DNA of 64,000 bases, from contig WBMZ01009031.1 in assembly GCA_013400975.1 (NCBI GenBank), positions 1 through 64,000 on the forward strand, in the 5' to 3' direction. This document shows, piece by piece, positions 13,916 to 25,094 of this stretch (position 1 is its first letter; the number at the start of each line of letters is the position of its first letter). The DNA is from Atrichornis clamosus. Its lineage: Eukaryota > Chordata > Aves > Passeriformes > Menuridae. Position numbers and translations under genes: made by a program. The notes beneath the pieces are model-generated. The model saw only the letters and a program-made list of their open reading frames with translations, did no database searches and was not told where the DNA came from.

Positions 13916-13919
13916 GGAA

Positions 13920-15190
13920 TCACAGAAAAATTAATCTTGCAAATTGTGTTGAAAAAAGGATGGGCATTCATCAGAAAATTTACTCAGATAGCTTTATCCT
14001 ACTATTATAACCTCCTCAGCCCTTCATGGTCATTTGTCACAGGAAATGTCATAGTCTGGTATGTATGACAGCCACAATATTAAAGTTACCTAATGCTTGC
14101 CAATATAGAGAAAAGTGAAGCTGGTTTATTGTTCTTTTTCTTCTCAATGAATATTGACATCAGATATGACACCAGGACTTCAAACTAGAGATTTTTAAAT
14201 GATAAATGACTTCTAGGTCATGAAAAGTTTCCTTTTAAGTTCTGTGGAGTTGCAAACTGTCAGATACTCTAATTTTGTGTCTGTAGTTTGTGCAATACGA
14301 CTTGTTGGGTTTTAAATTTGGCAGCTACTAAATTAAATAATTAAAAATAAATAAAGAAAAATGAAGAGGGAACAGGGAGTGGTTGTTTGAAATGAAGTGC
14401 ATTTATCAGCTCACTTGCGATCATGGGAGAGTTTGAGTAGCAAATTACTGTTTTCTGTTTCAGTTGTCTGATTTGAAAAAAAAAAGAATAATCTTGCCTT
14501 ATGAATTCATGTTACAAGGATAAAAATCTGATATCCATTTTGAACGAATAAGGGGTTTTGTAATGGATTTCTTATTTTTTGTTACATAGTGCAATGTCTG
14601 GATGACGTGCTATAATTTATGATGACATGCTTTGAAAATTTTGAAATATATTTCACCATAAGGATATATATTTTTAAATCTAATTGCTTTTAAATCTTTT
14701 CAAATCTTATTTTCCTAATTTCTGTCCATTGAGTTACCCTCATTTATGTCAAATTTTTTATGTATGCACAGGTTTTACATGTGGAGTTATATTTAACAGC
14801 TAATATTGAGAATTAAAGTGATCGTATATTATGAATAGTTTTGACTCCAAAACTTTGCAAGCATGCATGTCTTTTAATAAAGTAGTATAATATATGAGTG
14901 TTCTATTCTGTTACACCACAGCAGACACTATATTAATGTGTTTCATTTATTTAAGTACAAACCTTTACTGTTAATGTTTAATAATGTATAATTTATTAAT
15001 GAAATTTGAGACATGATTAAACCAGAGACCTAAACCTTGAGCCTTTTTTACATGAAAAATTCACTAAATTCAATTAGACTTCCTTTCTGAAGAATATTGC
15101 ACAGAAGTTTTGATGCTATTCTAACTCCGTTTTTCTCTCATTTTTTTTTCTTCAGCTGTAAATTACATAAATTGTAGATATGTCTGTCTA
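13920..15190. other. AT-rich unique sequence, nothing recognised
   Basis: AT-rich sequence between two CR1 fragments. No gene, RNA or repeat family is recognised; only short A/T homopolymer runs such as near 14477-14487 stand out. Confidence 0.55.
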
Positions 15191-15194
15191 ATCT

Positions 15195-16100
15195 AGGAGT
15201 TTTCTATGATGGAGTGACTGCATCAGTGAACAAAGGAACTGCTACAGATGTGATGTATCTGGATATCTGTATGATTTGTTAGAGGGAAGGGATGCCATTC
15301 AGGGAGAGCTTGAAAAGCTTGAGGGGTGGGACCAAGAAGTACAATACGGCCGAGTGCAAGGTTTTGAGCCTGTGTTGGGTCCATTCCCAGTATTGAGACT
15401 GCTTGAGGAATGAACGAATTGAGAGTGGCCCAGCAAAAAAAGACTTGGGGATACTGGTGAATGAAAAATTAAGACATGAGGTGGCAGTGTGTGCTTGCAA
15501 CTCAGAGAGCCGATTGCATTCTGGGCTGCATCAAAGGGAAGATGGCCAGCAAGCCAAGGGAGGTGACTCCCCACCCCTACTCTGCGGCCCTGACATCCCG
15601 CCTGGAGTACTGCATCCAGGGCTGAAGTACCCAGGGCATGAAAGACAAGGATCTCTTCAGACAGGTCCACAGGAGGGCCATGAAAATAGTCAGAGGACTG
15701 GAACACTTGTCCTATGAAGAAAGGCTGAGAGAGTTGGGGTTGCTCAGTCTGGAGTAGAGAAAGTTCTGAGAAAATCTTCTTGCAGCCTTTCAATACTCAA
15801 AGGGGCTTATAAGACAGAAGGAGAGAACCTTTTTACTAGGGCTGGGGAAACAGGGCAAGAGAAAATGGTTTAAACTGAGGTTGGTTAGGTTTAGATTGGA
15901 CAAAAGGAAGAAATTTTTATGATGAGGGTAGTGAGACACAGGAGTAAGTTGAAGATGTGATCCTTGTAATTGTTCAAGGTCAAGATGGACAGGGCTTTGA
16001 GCAATCTGATCTAGTGAAAGATGTCCCTGCCTATGGTGGGGGCTCGGACTAGCTGATATTTGAAGATCCCTTCCGAGTCAATTCTTTGATTCTGTATCCT
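15195..16100 (+). mobile_element. CR1 LINE, 5'-truncated, internally deleted
   Basis: This long plus-strand CR1 copy begins in the reverse-transcriptase region ('TTTTCTATGATGGAGTGACT', then 'GATGTGATGTATCTGGATAT', the segment encoding the first catalytic Asp). Near 15273 it jumps to 'GAGGGAAGGGATGCCATTC', so roughly 300 bases that include the rest of the RT palm appear deleted. It then follows the CR1 3' half ('CTGGGCTGCATCAAAGGGAA', 'AGGCTGAGAGAGTTGGGGTT', 'GGGCTTTGAGCAATCTGATC') and ends with the octamer-like tail ATTCTTTGATTCTGTAT at 16080-16096. The open frames at 15403-15717 (plus) and 15299-15793 (minus) are shadows of this element. The deletion size is estimated from a recalled consensus. 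Confidence 0.85.
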
Positions 16101-16762
16101 ACTAGCTATTCTACAGCAATCAGTGGAATACCAGGCAATGAATGCTTGAAATTAAACTGAACATCTGTCTCTTTCTCTGCAGCAATTGTTCTTGCTTTTA
16201 TGAGATTCTACCCTGGGTATTGATGGCCACTTCAGTTCACTTTTCTTTCTACTTTTGCTGTAAAAAATACATCTTTCATTTTTCAATGTTTTGCTAGTTC
16301 CAGGTGATGAATTCCCAAAACTTAACCCTTTCAGAAAAGACTTTTCTCTCATTCCTTTGTGCCATCCGTGGTAGAATTATGAAGTGAAATTTGTCACCTG
16401 TAACATACCTAATTAGATAGGTTTACATTTTCACCTGTTCTGAGGGTTCAATATTACTTCATAATTTCTGTTATAATTACTCAGAAAATCTCCCTGTTTA
16501 CTTTTAAATACTACTGAATTTATTGAATACATGAAATTTCTTGTCTCCTTAGTGAATTAGGACATTTAACCAACTATTATAAATAAAGCTCAAAGGCATT
16601 GAGTACCTCAACGTCCAAAGAGCACCTGTGACCTGCACATACATTAAACATGAACTATAATAATGAACAAGTAAATTTATTTGAAGTCAGACCTAGCAGA
16701 ATTTAGACAAAATTTTCAAGACCAAAATTCAGTTCAGATGTAATTTGTATCAATTTGGCATC

Positions 16763-16825
16763 TGGATTAGCTTCTCTTTAAAAGTCTCTTCCAACCCAAA
16801 CTATCCTAAAATTCCATGATTTTAT
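16763..16825 (+). mobile_element. CR1 LINE 3' terminal remnant
   Basis: A short plus-strand remnant reads 'TTTAAAAGTCTCTTCCAACC', 'CAAACTATCC', then 'AAAATTCCATGATTTTA'. This is the last 50-60 bases of CR1 ('CCCTTCCAACCCAAACCATT' plus octamer tail) with several substitutions. No upstream CR1 sequence is recognisable. Confidence 0.6.
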
Positions 16826-17071
16826 TCAGGAAGAAATTAATGACAGTACATTTAGGGTCTACTTCAGACTTTAAATGTGCATGGGCTAGAAATTAGCCTT
16901 ACCTGAGTATTATAAGCTTTCATATACTCAGTGGAAATGAAATTCCATCAAAACTATGCATGTTTCAGAGCTGCATATCCACTGGAGCATGAAGACTTTT
17001 CTGCCTCAGTCATCTGTAAAAATTTCTCAGAGCAAGGCAGCTAAAATGAAGCAGGTGAATCTTTCACCTGT

Positions 17072-17210
17072 TCAAATGAATGAGTCCCTTTCAGACTCCA
17101 GGAAATTAAAAAAAAAACCAAACAACCAACCCACCCCCCCCCCTCAAATGAATGAGTCCATTTCAGACTCTAGGAAAATTTAAAAAACAAAACAAAAACC
17201 AACCAACCAA
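17072..17210 (+). repeat. Two-copy 72-bp tandem duplication with A/C-rich tails
   Basis: The block 'TCAAATGAATGAGTCC' followed by 'TTTCAGACTC-AGGAAA' occurs at 17072 and again at 17144, a spacing of 72. Each copy is followed by an A-run and an AAC/AACC-rich tail with a C homopolymer (17132-17142). The two copies differ at a few positions. Confidence 0.8.
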
Positions 17211-17430
17211 TGAAATAAAACAAACAAAAAAATCAACCCAAAAAAAACCCAAAACAAAACAAAAAAACCCCCAACCAAACCAACCAAACAAATAAAACAA
17301 CCAAAGAAAACAACCCAAAAAAAACCCAAAACAAAACAAAAAAACCCCCAACCAAACCAACCAAACAAATAAAACAACCAAAGAAAACAACCCAAAAAAA
17401 ACCCAAAACAAAACAAAAAAACCCCCAAAA
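17211..17430 (+). repeat. 77-bp A/C-only minisatellite, about 2.8 copies
   Basis: The plus strand is made almost only of A and C. The CCCCC block recurs at 17268, 17345 and 17422, giving a period of exactly 77. Within each unit are 'CAACCAAACCAACCAAACAA', 'ATAAAACAACCAAAGAAAAC' and 'AACCCAAAAAAAACCC', copied almost without change between units. Such similarity implies recent expansion. The minus strand is G/T-only with G runs of 3 to 5. The long W/G/F/C-rich minus-strand open frames at 17163-17641 are created by this composition and are not genes. Confidence 0.9.
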
Positions 17431-17444
17431 AAGTCCCCCCACAA

Positions 17445-20400
17445 TAACAGTTAAAGGTATGAAGTCGGTGTTTTACAGATAGACTACACCCATATTGGGA
17501 ACTTGAGTGTTTCCATTCAGAAAGGTAAGATAAAATCTCTGCTGGACATTTGTGTCTGAGAATTTTCTTTAAGAAAAGAAGAGGGAATGATAAATCTGCC
17601 CAAAAGAAATCTGAAAAATGCATGGTGCACAAGTCATCCATAGTTTATTTTTAGTATCATTCAGGATAAAACTATTCATACTAGTATCTTTTTGATGCAG
17701 GAAACAGATCTCACAGACCAGAGCTCATTATCTTTTAAACAAAGAAAAATATGGATTTTCTTTTTTTTTTTTCTTTTAAAAAAATGTTAATTATGAAGAG
17801 ACTATATTGAAAAATAAGATGGGGTATTAACACCTAAAGAAATGGCTGGGAAAATTATGATTTTAAATAATATTTCTCACAAATTATGCCTTAAGTGTGT
17901 TTGTTGTTAGTGTGTATGCAAAGGATAGGCAAGTTGTCTGTTCCACTCTGTCTGGACATGTCATCGATGGATTTTTATTAGCACATTTTTTCTATTTCCT
18001 TTCCATGACCCCTGGGTCTTTTTTTCTCTTGCACAGTGCAAAAGTAATCAAGGAAATGCTGCACAGAGACTTTTTTTTTTTAAGAGAAACTTCTTTCAAC
18101 CTTTGTGGTAAGAAACATGTAGAAGTTACTCGAAGATGCAACTTCTGGCTTTCTTTTAACACTTAGCCTCAAAAAAGATGTGAGCTTTAAGAAAAATTTA
18201 CTAATTATATATTCCTAGGTACACTGAAAGTTCATACTCTAGTTTTCTTCAAGTGCCCATATTTTTAATCTAGATCTCTTTTCCACACTGATGCAGCTGA
18301 ATACACAGAAATAGGTAGAAATCCATAATTGTGTAATGTCATTACTGCCATGCTCTGAGTAGTTTATTATATTGCAATTCAACCTTTTTAATTATATCAT
18401 GAAATAAATATCATTCTACTATGTTATTAAACAAATTACCAAAATCTGCCCACTCACTAAATAAATCAAGCAGTATAATTGAACATAAATAGCTCCCAAT
18501 CTCAACCTAATCTGTTGAGATAGCAAAAATGTTCTTTTCATTTCTCATGCTAAGTAGAGAGCTCTGGCAAGTTAGGAAAGGCTTCAGAACCTTTTTTCTT
18601 TTCTTTGGAAACTGATACCTTATCTTTCAATTATCTGAACAGTGAAAAGAGCACAGATATTGGCATTCAATAAAAAAGTGGTTAATTTGAAATAAATTCT
18701 TAGAAAATCTGGTAAGGTGAGGATTCCTTTCAATAAAATTTAATCCCTAATTAATTTATATATGTATTGAGTTTAAAAGTACTATTTAAACAAATGTATC
18801 CAAAAAAAGTTGATGTTTCATGAAAATTAAACATAAAGTTGTCTAGAAGACCTTCTTAACTTAAACTTTTTGTTAAAATATGCAACTAAAAAATCAGAGT
18901 TGTGCTCTATTTCTACACAAAAATAAGGTTTGAAAGAGAAGCAGAGATCACACTAGAGCTATTATTCCTCTGGGGAGATATACAAAGGAAGATTGAACAA
19001 AAAATTTTGCATGATTATGAGACTAAAGTATAAAGACTTAAAAACTGAACTGTGTACATTAAGATAGCTTCTGAAATTTCCCTGAATAATATGCAAAAAA
19101 GATTTTTCCCAACTCTGATCTCACATATTGTATTGGTAGATTGGTGTGATTTTTATCTCTGTTAAAAAATGACATACATCAGAATCAGGCATAGGGAGGG
19201 AGCTCTGAAAAACCTTCTGGCACTCATGGAGAAAAGTAGTACATTTTTAAAGTTTGTATTCAACCTTATGTAGTTGTTTCTTCCTTTGGCTGTGTCCTCA
19301 TACAATTATGGTGATATATGGCTGTAAACACAGCTGCCCTCATGCAATGGACTGAGAAACAGCCTTCTATGCATGAGATTTAACTTTTCATTTACTTCTA
19401 GTTGTCTGAGTTTAAAATAGTGCTTAAAATACTGGTGCAATTTGAAACAGTGAACTTTTCCATAACTACATATGGCTGAGGTTTCTCTAAACATTGAAAT
19501 AACATTACTCTGCAGACTATCAATATTTCATTACTTTTCCAGTTTTGCCATACTAACCTGATATGTTCATGTAATTAAGAATTTTTATTGTTGTGTTTCA
19601 TGTTTCTACCCACACAGAAGGGTTCTAGACAGGATCTCAGAAAATGTGATGGAACCTTTTATAATAAAACTAAAAGGTAGTCTAAGACAGGAGGAGTTGG
19701 GTGTTTTTGCTGTAGTATGGGGCGGTCTCTCATCCTTTCCTGTCAAATTCAAACTAACCTAAAGGAACCCTATGTGTCTTTTTATCTGTTCTCCTATAGA
19801 ATGAATGGAAAGAGGGAAGACTAATGTGGATTGTGTCTAAAGTTCCAGTTGCCTTCTTTATTTGGTCTACTGTTTTTTACTATTAATCTCTATAAGATAC
19901 TGAATTGCAGAGGCCAGATGTTGCTGTCCTAGCCATTATTCTTGTTTCTCCCTGAAGTCCATAGCACTGGTAGGAAAGAAAATTAAGGACAGAGATTCAC
20001 GCAGTTCAGCTGTGTTTAAGAGTTTAATGCTGTGTGCCATTCTTATGGTTCTCTCATCTGCAAATAAGGCAGTAAGAGACAAAAGTGAATGCGAGTTGAA
20101 TAATTTTGAAAGCTTTGCATACAGATATTTATTTGTTGCAGACAAAAATGTTTGTGAGGGACATACAGTGATGGAGGCAAACAAGACAAATTTCAGTTAA
20201 GAAATCAAGAGGGAACCAGTGACAAGTGCTGGTTTTCACATTATGCATCAAATGTCATTTTCTCAGTAAGAACTACTATTTTGTCTATTTGCTTGTCTTG
20301 ATATTTGCTCAGTAATAGATGGATTTATTTTTTGCAATATTAAACTCATACAGAAACCAAGACATTTTAAATGCACAAGAATGATTTGTCCTCTTTTACT

Positions 20401-20625
20401 GTGTATTACCATATCTCTCTAGACACTGTCACCCACTGTCAGTACCTTAGTATAGCTGCAGTCCTGCCATAACACTGCTGGCAAGCCAGTAACAGTCTGT
20501 GCTCTGTTAAACCTGTCACTTTTGGCAGCTGTACTCTTTCTTCTGTCATATTTCTCTTCCTCAACTATTTGCTTGATGCAAAAGGAAAAAAATGCCCCAT
20601 CATTCAGTACGAGAAAGACATGGGC
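17445..20625. other. AT-rich unique sequence, nothing recognised
   Basis: No recognisable transposon, RNA gene or exon. T and A homopolymer runs (for example near 17760-17785 and 18070-18080) are the only structure I note. Confidence 0.55.
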
Positions 20626-20627
20626 AT

Positions 20628-20893
20628 AATGAAGTGAACCCAATGGAAAGACACAAAGATGAATAAAGAATTGGACCATCTGACATATGAGGAGAGGCTG
20701 AGAGAGCTGGGACATTTCAACTTAGAGAAGTGAAAGCTCAGGGGGATCTTATTAATGTACATAAACACTTGATAGGAAAAGTAAAGAAGATTTCACATAG
20801 ACTTGAGCCACCTGCCCTAGCTGCCCCTGCCCTGAGCAGGAGGTTGGACAAAATGTTCTCCAGATGTGCCTTCCATTCTCAAACATTTTAATG
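20628..20893 (+). mobile_element. CR1 LINE 3' fragment with internal deletion
   Basis: The plus-strand text 'ACACAAAGATGAATAAAG', 'CATATGAGGAGAGGCTGAGA', 'CAGGGGGATCTTATTAATGT' and 'ACATAAACACTTGATAGG' follows the CR1 3' region. Near 20800 it skips to the terminal segment ('TGCCCCTGCCCTGAGCAGGA', 'GGTTGGACAAAATGTTCTCC'), so about 250 bases in between are missing. It ends near 20893 in a decayed tail. The upstream part overlaps a meaningless minus-strand frame at 20419-20715. Confidence 0.8.
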
Positions 20894-22391
20894 ATTGTCT
20901 AAATAAGTTAATAATAGAAATCAGCCAAGATCTCTAGGGAGTATGAAATTACATGACACCAAGTAGCTAAGAAATAATGTGCTTTCTTATGCTTGTGTAT
21001 AAATCAGCAAGGCTAAATAGTTGTTAGTTGCCACACAGAGCAATAGGTTATAAGGTAACTGCTAATCTTAGTAATGACTGAATCCATGAATCCAGCTAGA
21101 AATCTGTCAACACAGTAATGTCTTGCATAGCATAGCATAGCTGCCAAAAGCATTTTCTTTCTGACATGAAGTTTTATTAGTCATTTGTAAGTGATTAATG
21201 ATATCTGAAATTTTGTCACTTCAAACAACAAATGAAATTTGTGATGCAGCATGGCCCTCATTTGATGGGTCATTGTGCAGCATTTCTGCTCCTCTTCCAG
21301 AGTTGTTTTCTGTTTGCTTTTCAATCTGAAATTACATTATGAAAAGTTCTTTTACTATGAGGAGCGGAGACCAATTTCAGTTTAAAATCACCTTGCTGAG
21401 GCTTCTATGTTGTCATCAACTTTGATTTAATCTTTAAAATAAATATCTTTATAAAATTTTTGTACAAAGAAGAGTATTTAAAATCTATCTCACCCAGGCT
21501 AATGTCATGCTCAGTAATTAGATTACATTTCTGTGCAACTACAGCAACCTTCTCTTTCAGAAGAAACTTTTTCCCAGATTCACAAAAACATTCACATTTC
21601 AAAGACTAACTTGACTATCTAAAGTTCTCCAGAAAAGTTATGATTTTACTATTTTTGTTTTAAAATTTCTTAGGTTCATCTTTGTCCATATTTATAATTT
21701 AGCATTTATTAAGGAGAAGAAAAACACCTTTTAACATTTCTAATGATTGATGATGTTAATGTATGGGAAAACCTAACCACACTAAAAGCTGAGGCAATTG
21801 CTCAAAAAAACCCCCGAAATCTTCAAAGGAGGGAATGAAGAGGTAAAGTTATTTTTACTGTTATGTGTTTCACATACAATTACTAAGTAACAATCATAAA
21901 AGTCAGGGAAAAGACCAATGAGTACTGCAGTCTGTTACTGAGTAAGCTTAACATTGAGATCCCATATTGTGACCCACAAAGTGTGCAAACTTTTCTAACA
22001 GCCACAGAAGAAAAATAACAACAAAAAAATTTTTTTTCAGTAAGGATGAGAAAATATGCACTAGTTCACAATACATTACCTATTGGTATTTGCTTCTTTT
22101 GAGTTGTGAAATATGTGAACTATTGCCATACCATGTTGTTTAATAAAATTTGTTCACATGCAGAAAATTGTTTGTATTTGAGATTTCATTCAAGTTTTTC
22201 TATAGATGAAAATGAAAAGCGTAGTTCTAAGGTGTCTAAAATGCCTCAACAGTGTACTCATGAACATTTCTTGTGATATAAAATTTGCCATACACTGTAA
22301 AATCCCAAAAAGAATGTACTGAGCGCAGGTGAGCAGAAGGGTGAAGCAGAAGAGACTGAAAGGGTGTGCAGCTCTCACTGTTGCTGCACAG

Positions 22392-22449
22392 CTGGAATCT
22401 GTGCCAGCTCAACAGGAAGGACCCGTGCACGGCCACGTCTTCTGTTACG
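22392..22449 (+). other. Exon-like island (candidate, unrecognised)
   Basis: A 58-base segment rich in G, C and CpG compared with its surroundings is bounded by 'TGTTGCTGCACAG' (acceptor-like, weak pyrimidine tract) and 'TACG|GTGAGTGGG' (strong donor-like). One frame is open through it (reads LESVPAQQEGPVHGHVFCY). I do not recognise the peptide, and the opposite strand is also open, so this could be chance or an exon of a non-coding transcript. Confidence 0.2.
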
Positions 22450-22879
22450 GTGAGTGGGACGTTATGTATTTGACTTGCTTGTCTCAAAGTTCCTGGAGGA
22501 TCTACCTGAATATACACTTCTATGTGTATTGGCATACATACATGTCCACATCTACCTATCTGGATTTCATTCATAGTAACAGATGAGAAACAGAAAATTC
22601 TAATCATGGTTTATTTCTATATAAGTCCCATGACTCATACTCTTAAGACACCTATTTTCCTCTATCAATTATTATTTTTCTGTATCGACTACTAATTTTC
22701 TGTATCATCGCTAGTGTGACTATTCCTTGACCAAATTTTAGATATATATAGTGAAAATCTCATTTGTCTGTTTGCTTATGTAAATCTTGTTCCTTTGCAA
22801 CGAGAATTAAAAAAAAATAGTGAAACAAAAAACCAAGAAAAAAACCCATGAAAAATTTTGACAAACATCTATATTTTTT

Positions 22880-22990
22880 TGTGACTTTTTGTTGGTTTCT
22901 TTGAGTTTTTGGGAGGGTTTGTTAGGGGTTTTGTTACTGTTGTTAGTTGGTGTTATTTTTTGTTTACTTGGTTTTGCTTGGGGTTTTTTT
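22880..22990 (+). repeat. T/G-rich low-complexity tract
   Basis: Plus strand dominated by T and G with GGGAGGGTTTG, GGGGTTTTG and GGGGTTTTTTT words. It resembles the tract at 10741-10868 and is the complement of the A/C-only tracts. Confidence 0.7.
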
Positions 22991-23248
22991 ACTCTATTTT
23001 GAGATCTATTTTGAAGCAAAAATTTATTTTTTGTGAAATGAGATTCTCATAAATTTTGCTTAAGTGCTTTTGAAATTAGAAACCATTATTTAGAGACAGG
23101 CCAATTGAAGTAAATTGGTGCCTTTTAATTGATTTAAAGATGTGATGTACTGTAATCCTGTTAGCAAATTATCTGTGATATAACAAGCTTCTCTATGAAA
23201 TCTAAACTTTCCATAAGAAACATAAAAATGGAAGAATCAAGGAATGTT

Positions 23249-23306
23249 ATTTTAATGCTCTTTTTCTACTATGCTCTTTTAAATGCTATTTTAATGCTCT
23301 TTTTCT
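23249..23306 (+). repeat. Short tandem duplication, 39-bp spacing
   Basis: The word 'ATTTTAATGCTCTTTTTCT' occurs at 23249 and 23288, identical in both places, with a partial third TGCTCTTTT between them. Confidence 0.7.
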
Positions 23307-24152
23307 GTATGTTTTAATTGACTTTACGAAGTCCTAACAATAGCAGTGTAAATAATAAATGCACCTTACTAAAAAGAAAATAAAATCATTTTTGAAAATC
23401 ACTAATACTTAGAAGGAAGTTCACAAATTTTCATGACCATTCCATGACCAGTAGAATACCAGAGATTGTGCAGCCAAGCAAACATGCTTCTGCAAAATCC
23501 TGCTAAGAGCCAAAATGGTTCTCAATTGCGTTTAGGTAGAGCAGATCTGAGGACAAACAAAATTGCCTAAATAAGCAGGTGATGCTGCTTACAGTGAAAG
23601 GACACTGACACAATTCAGGTATTACTGCAAGCCAAGCAGTTTTCAGGAAAGAGTTGTGTCTTACTCATTGTTGTAATACCTTCTCTGCATGAAAAACAGT
23701 TTATCTTCCGCACTGTAGTCTTCTATAAATTTTAAAGGTCATGAAATGATAGCCTTAATCAGGATTATGTGTGATAAATGTAGCTTTACTGTCTGAGGAG
23801 TACCCTGAGCTCAAAAACTTGAAAGTCTACTCTATTGTTTTAATTTCATATTCTAGTGATAGTTCCTCAAATTTCAACACTATATAACAATTATAATTCC
23901 TATAGATATAAGTCCTAATGAGATAGATCTTTTATTTTAAATAGTTATAATGTGCATATTTTTAATTATATTTTCATACTCAACATACAGTTTAAAGCAC
24001 TTTAAAATCACATTTTTTTTTCCAATACATGTAGTTTATCTTCATCATATATTGTTACGTATGTATCTATTATTTGTTCTTCATATTAATTTCCATATTT
24101 ATTTATATCCTTATGATAAAAAAGAATTTTATTGTTTAAAGAATTTTAAATT

Positions 24153-24195
24153 TGTCTAAGACTTACTTAGTCTAAGACTTATTTAGTCTAAGACT
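24153..24195 (+). repeat. 16-bp tandem repeat, 2.7 copies
   Basis: Units of AGTCTAAGACTTATTT recur with a period of 16 at about 24153, 24169 and 24185, with one C/T difference between copies. Confidence 0.8.
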
Positions 24196-24847
24196 ATGAC
24201 TCCTCTTTCCTGTTTTCTTATACTTTTTGTTTCCATTGCGTATCATGCTCCTGAAAAGGGTTTGCACCATGTAAACTGAAGGAGTATGAGATGAAGAAGC
24301 CCTATATCAGCTTAAGCAGCTTAAGTTAAATATGATTTTTCTGTTGGAAATACCTGTGAGATATTCATGGATATCCAAGCTTTTCAGATAAAATTATTCT
24401 TGTAAATACTTTGAATTGCATCTTTGCACAGCATTCTGCACACCATTCAGCAAACCCACCACAATCTGAAACTTCATTTTCCATGGTAGTGGAATCTCTT
24501 TCTTACAGTGCCAGTTTTCCAGTTATTTAAGCACTGGTCTCCCTGTAGCATCAGATGCAACTGACCAATGAGAAATGGTGTTCATTTTAAAGTTTTATGA
24601 TTCCTCTTATCCTGCAATCAAGATGTTATTCCAAGTAACTGCTTTGAAACTGGAAATATGTATGCCAAATGGACAAAGAAAACCACGGGGTTCAGAGAGG
24701 CTGAAAAGATTGAAAATCAATATCCTTCCTAAGACAGGAAGAAAATAAGTACTCCGTACATAACTCAGATAACATTTTTTCCCCTGTGTATTTACTATTT
24801 CTTCTTATTTTATGGTAATGCCCTACACAAGGATATATAACACCTCC

Positions 24848-25090
24848 AGCCATCATGAATTTGTCAACAACAACCTGTGTCAAAACAATCTAATATCCTC
24901 CCATGACACAGGAACAGCCTTGTGGCAAGAGACAAAAAAGATGTCATGTCTTGACTCTGGTGCATTTTTTGATGCTGTCTCACATGACATTCTCTTAATG
25001 AAGTTCAGAAAATATCATCTGGTGGAAAGCTGTTGTAACATGTAAAAATGTTTCCAAAGAGGTAATAGCACCACTGTTTCACTGGTACAA
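24848..25090 (+). pseudogene. CR1 LINE reverse-transcriptase fragment, old copy
   Basis: One plus-strand frame from about 24853 to 25042 has no stop codon and reads through 'HEFVNNNLCQNNLISSHDTG' and 'SCLDSGAFFDAVSHDILLMK'. This is the fingers-to-palm region of a CR1/LINE reverse transcriptase, where the family pattern is '[17 protein letters not shown]'. The first catalytic Asp (in CLDSG) is retained. The nucleotide text 'CAAAACAATCTAATATCC' and 'GTCTCACATGACATTCTC' also fits a CR1 consensus. Similarity fades after about 25090 and there is no YxDD motif or 3' tail, so it is an internal fragment. Substitutions are many, so the copy is old. Assigned from recall, without alignment. Confidence 0.7.
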
Positions 25091-25094
25091 AAAA

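Larger units (their letters stand above)
20895..24847. other. AT-rich sequence with one exon-like island and minor repeats
   Basis: Mostly AT-rich and featureless. Separate entries cover an exon-like GC-richer island (22392-22449), a T/G-rich tract (22880-22990) and two small tandem duplications. A triple GCATA run lies near 21126-21141. Confidence 0.5.

Noticed and set aside
15299..15793. 164-codon minus-strand frame, the longest in the window
   Set aside because: It is antisense to the CR1 element at 15195-16100 and matches nothing as a protein.
17163..17641. Minus-strand open frames of 69-153 codons rich in W, G, F, C and V
   Set aside because: They are translations of the A/C-only minisatellite and adjacent sequence; the repetitive peptide only mirrors the 77-bp repeat.
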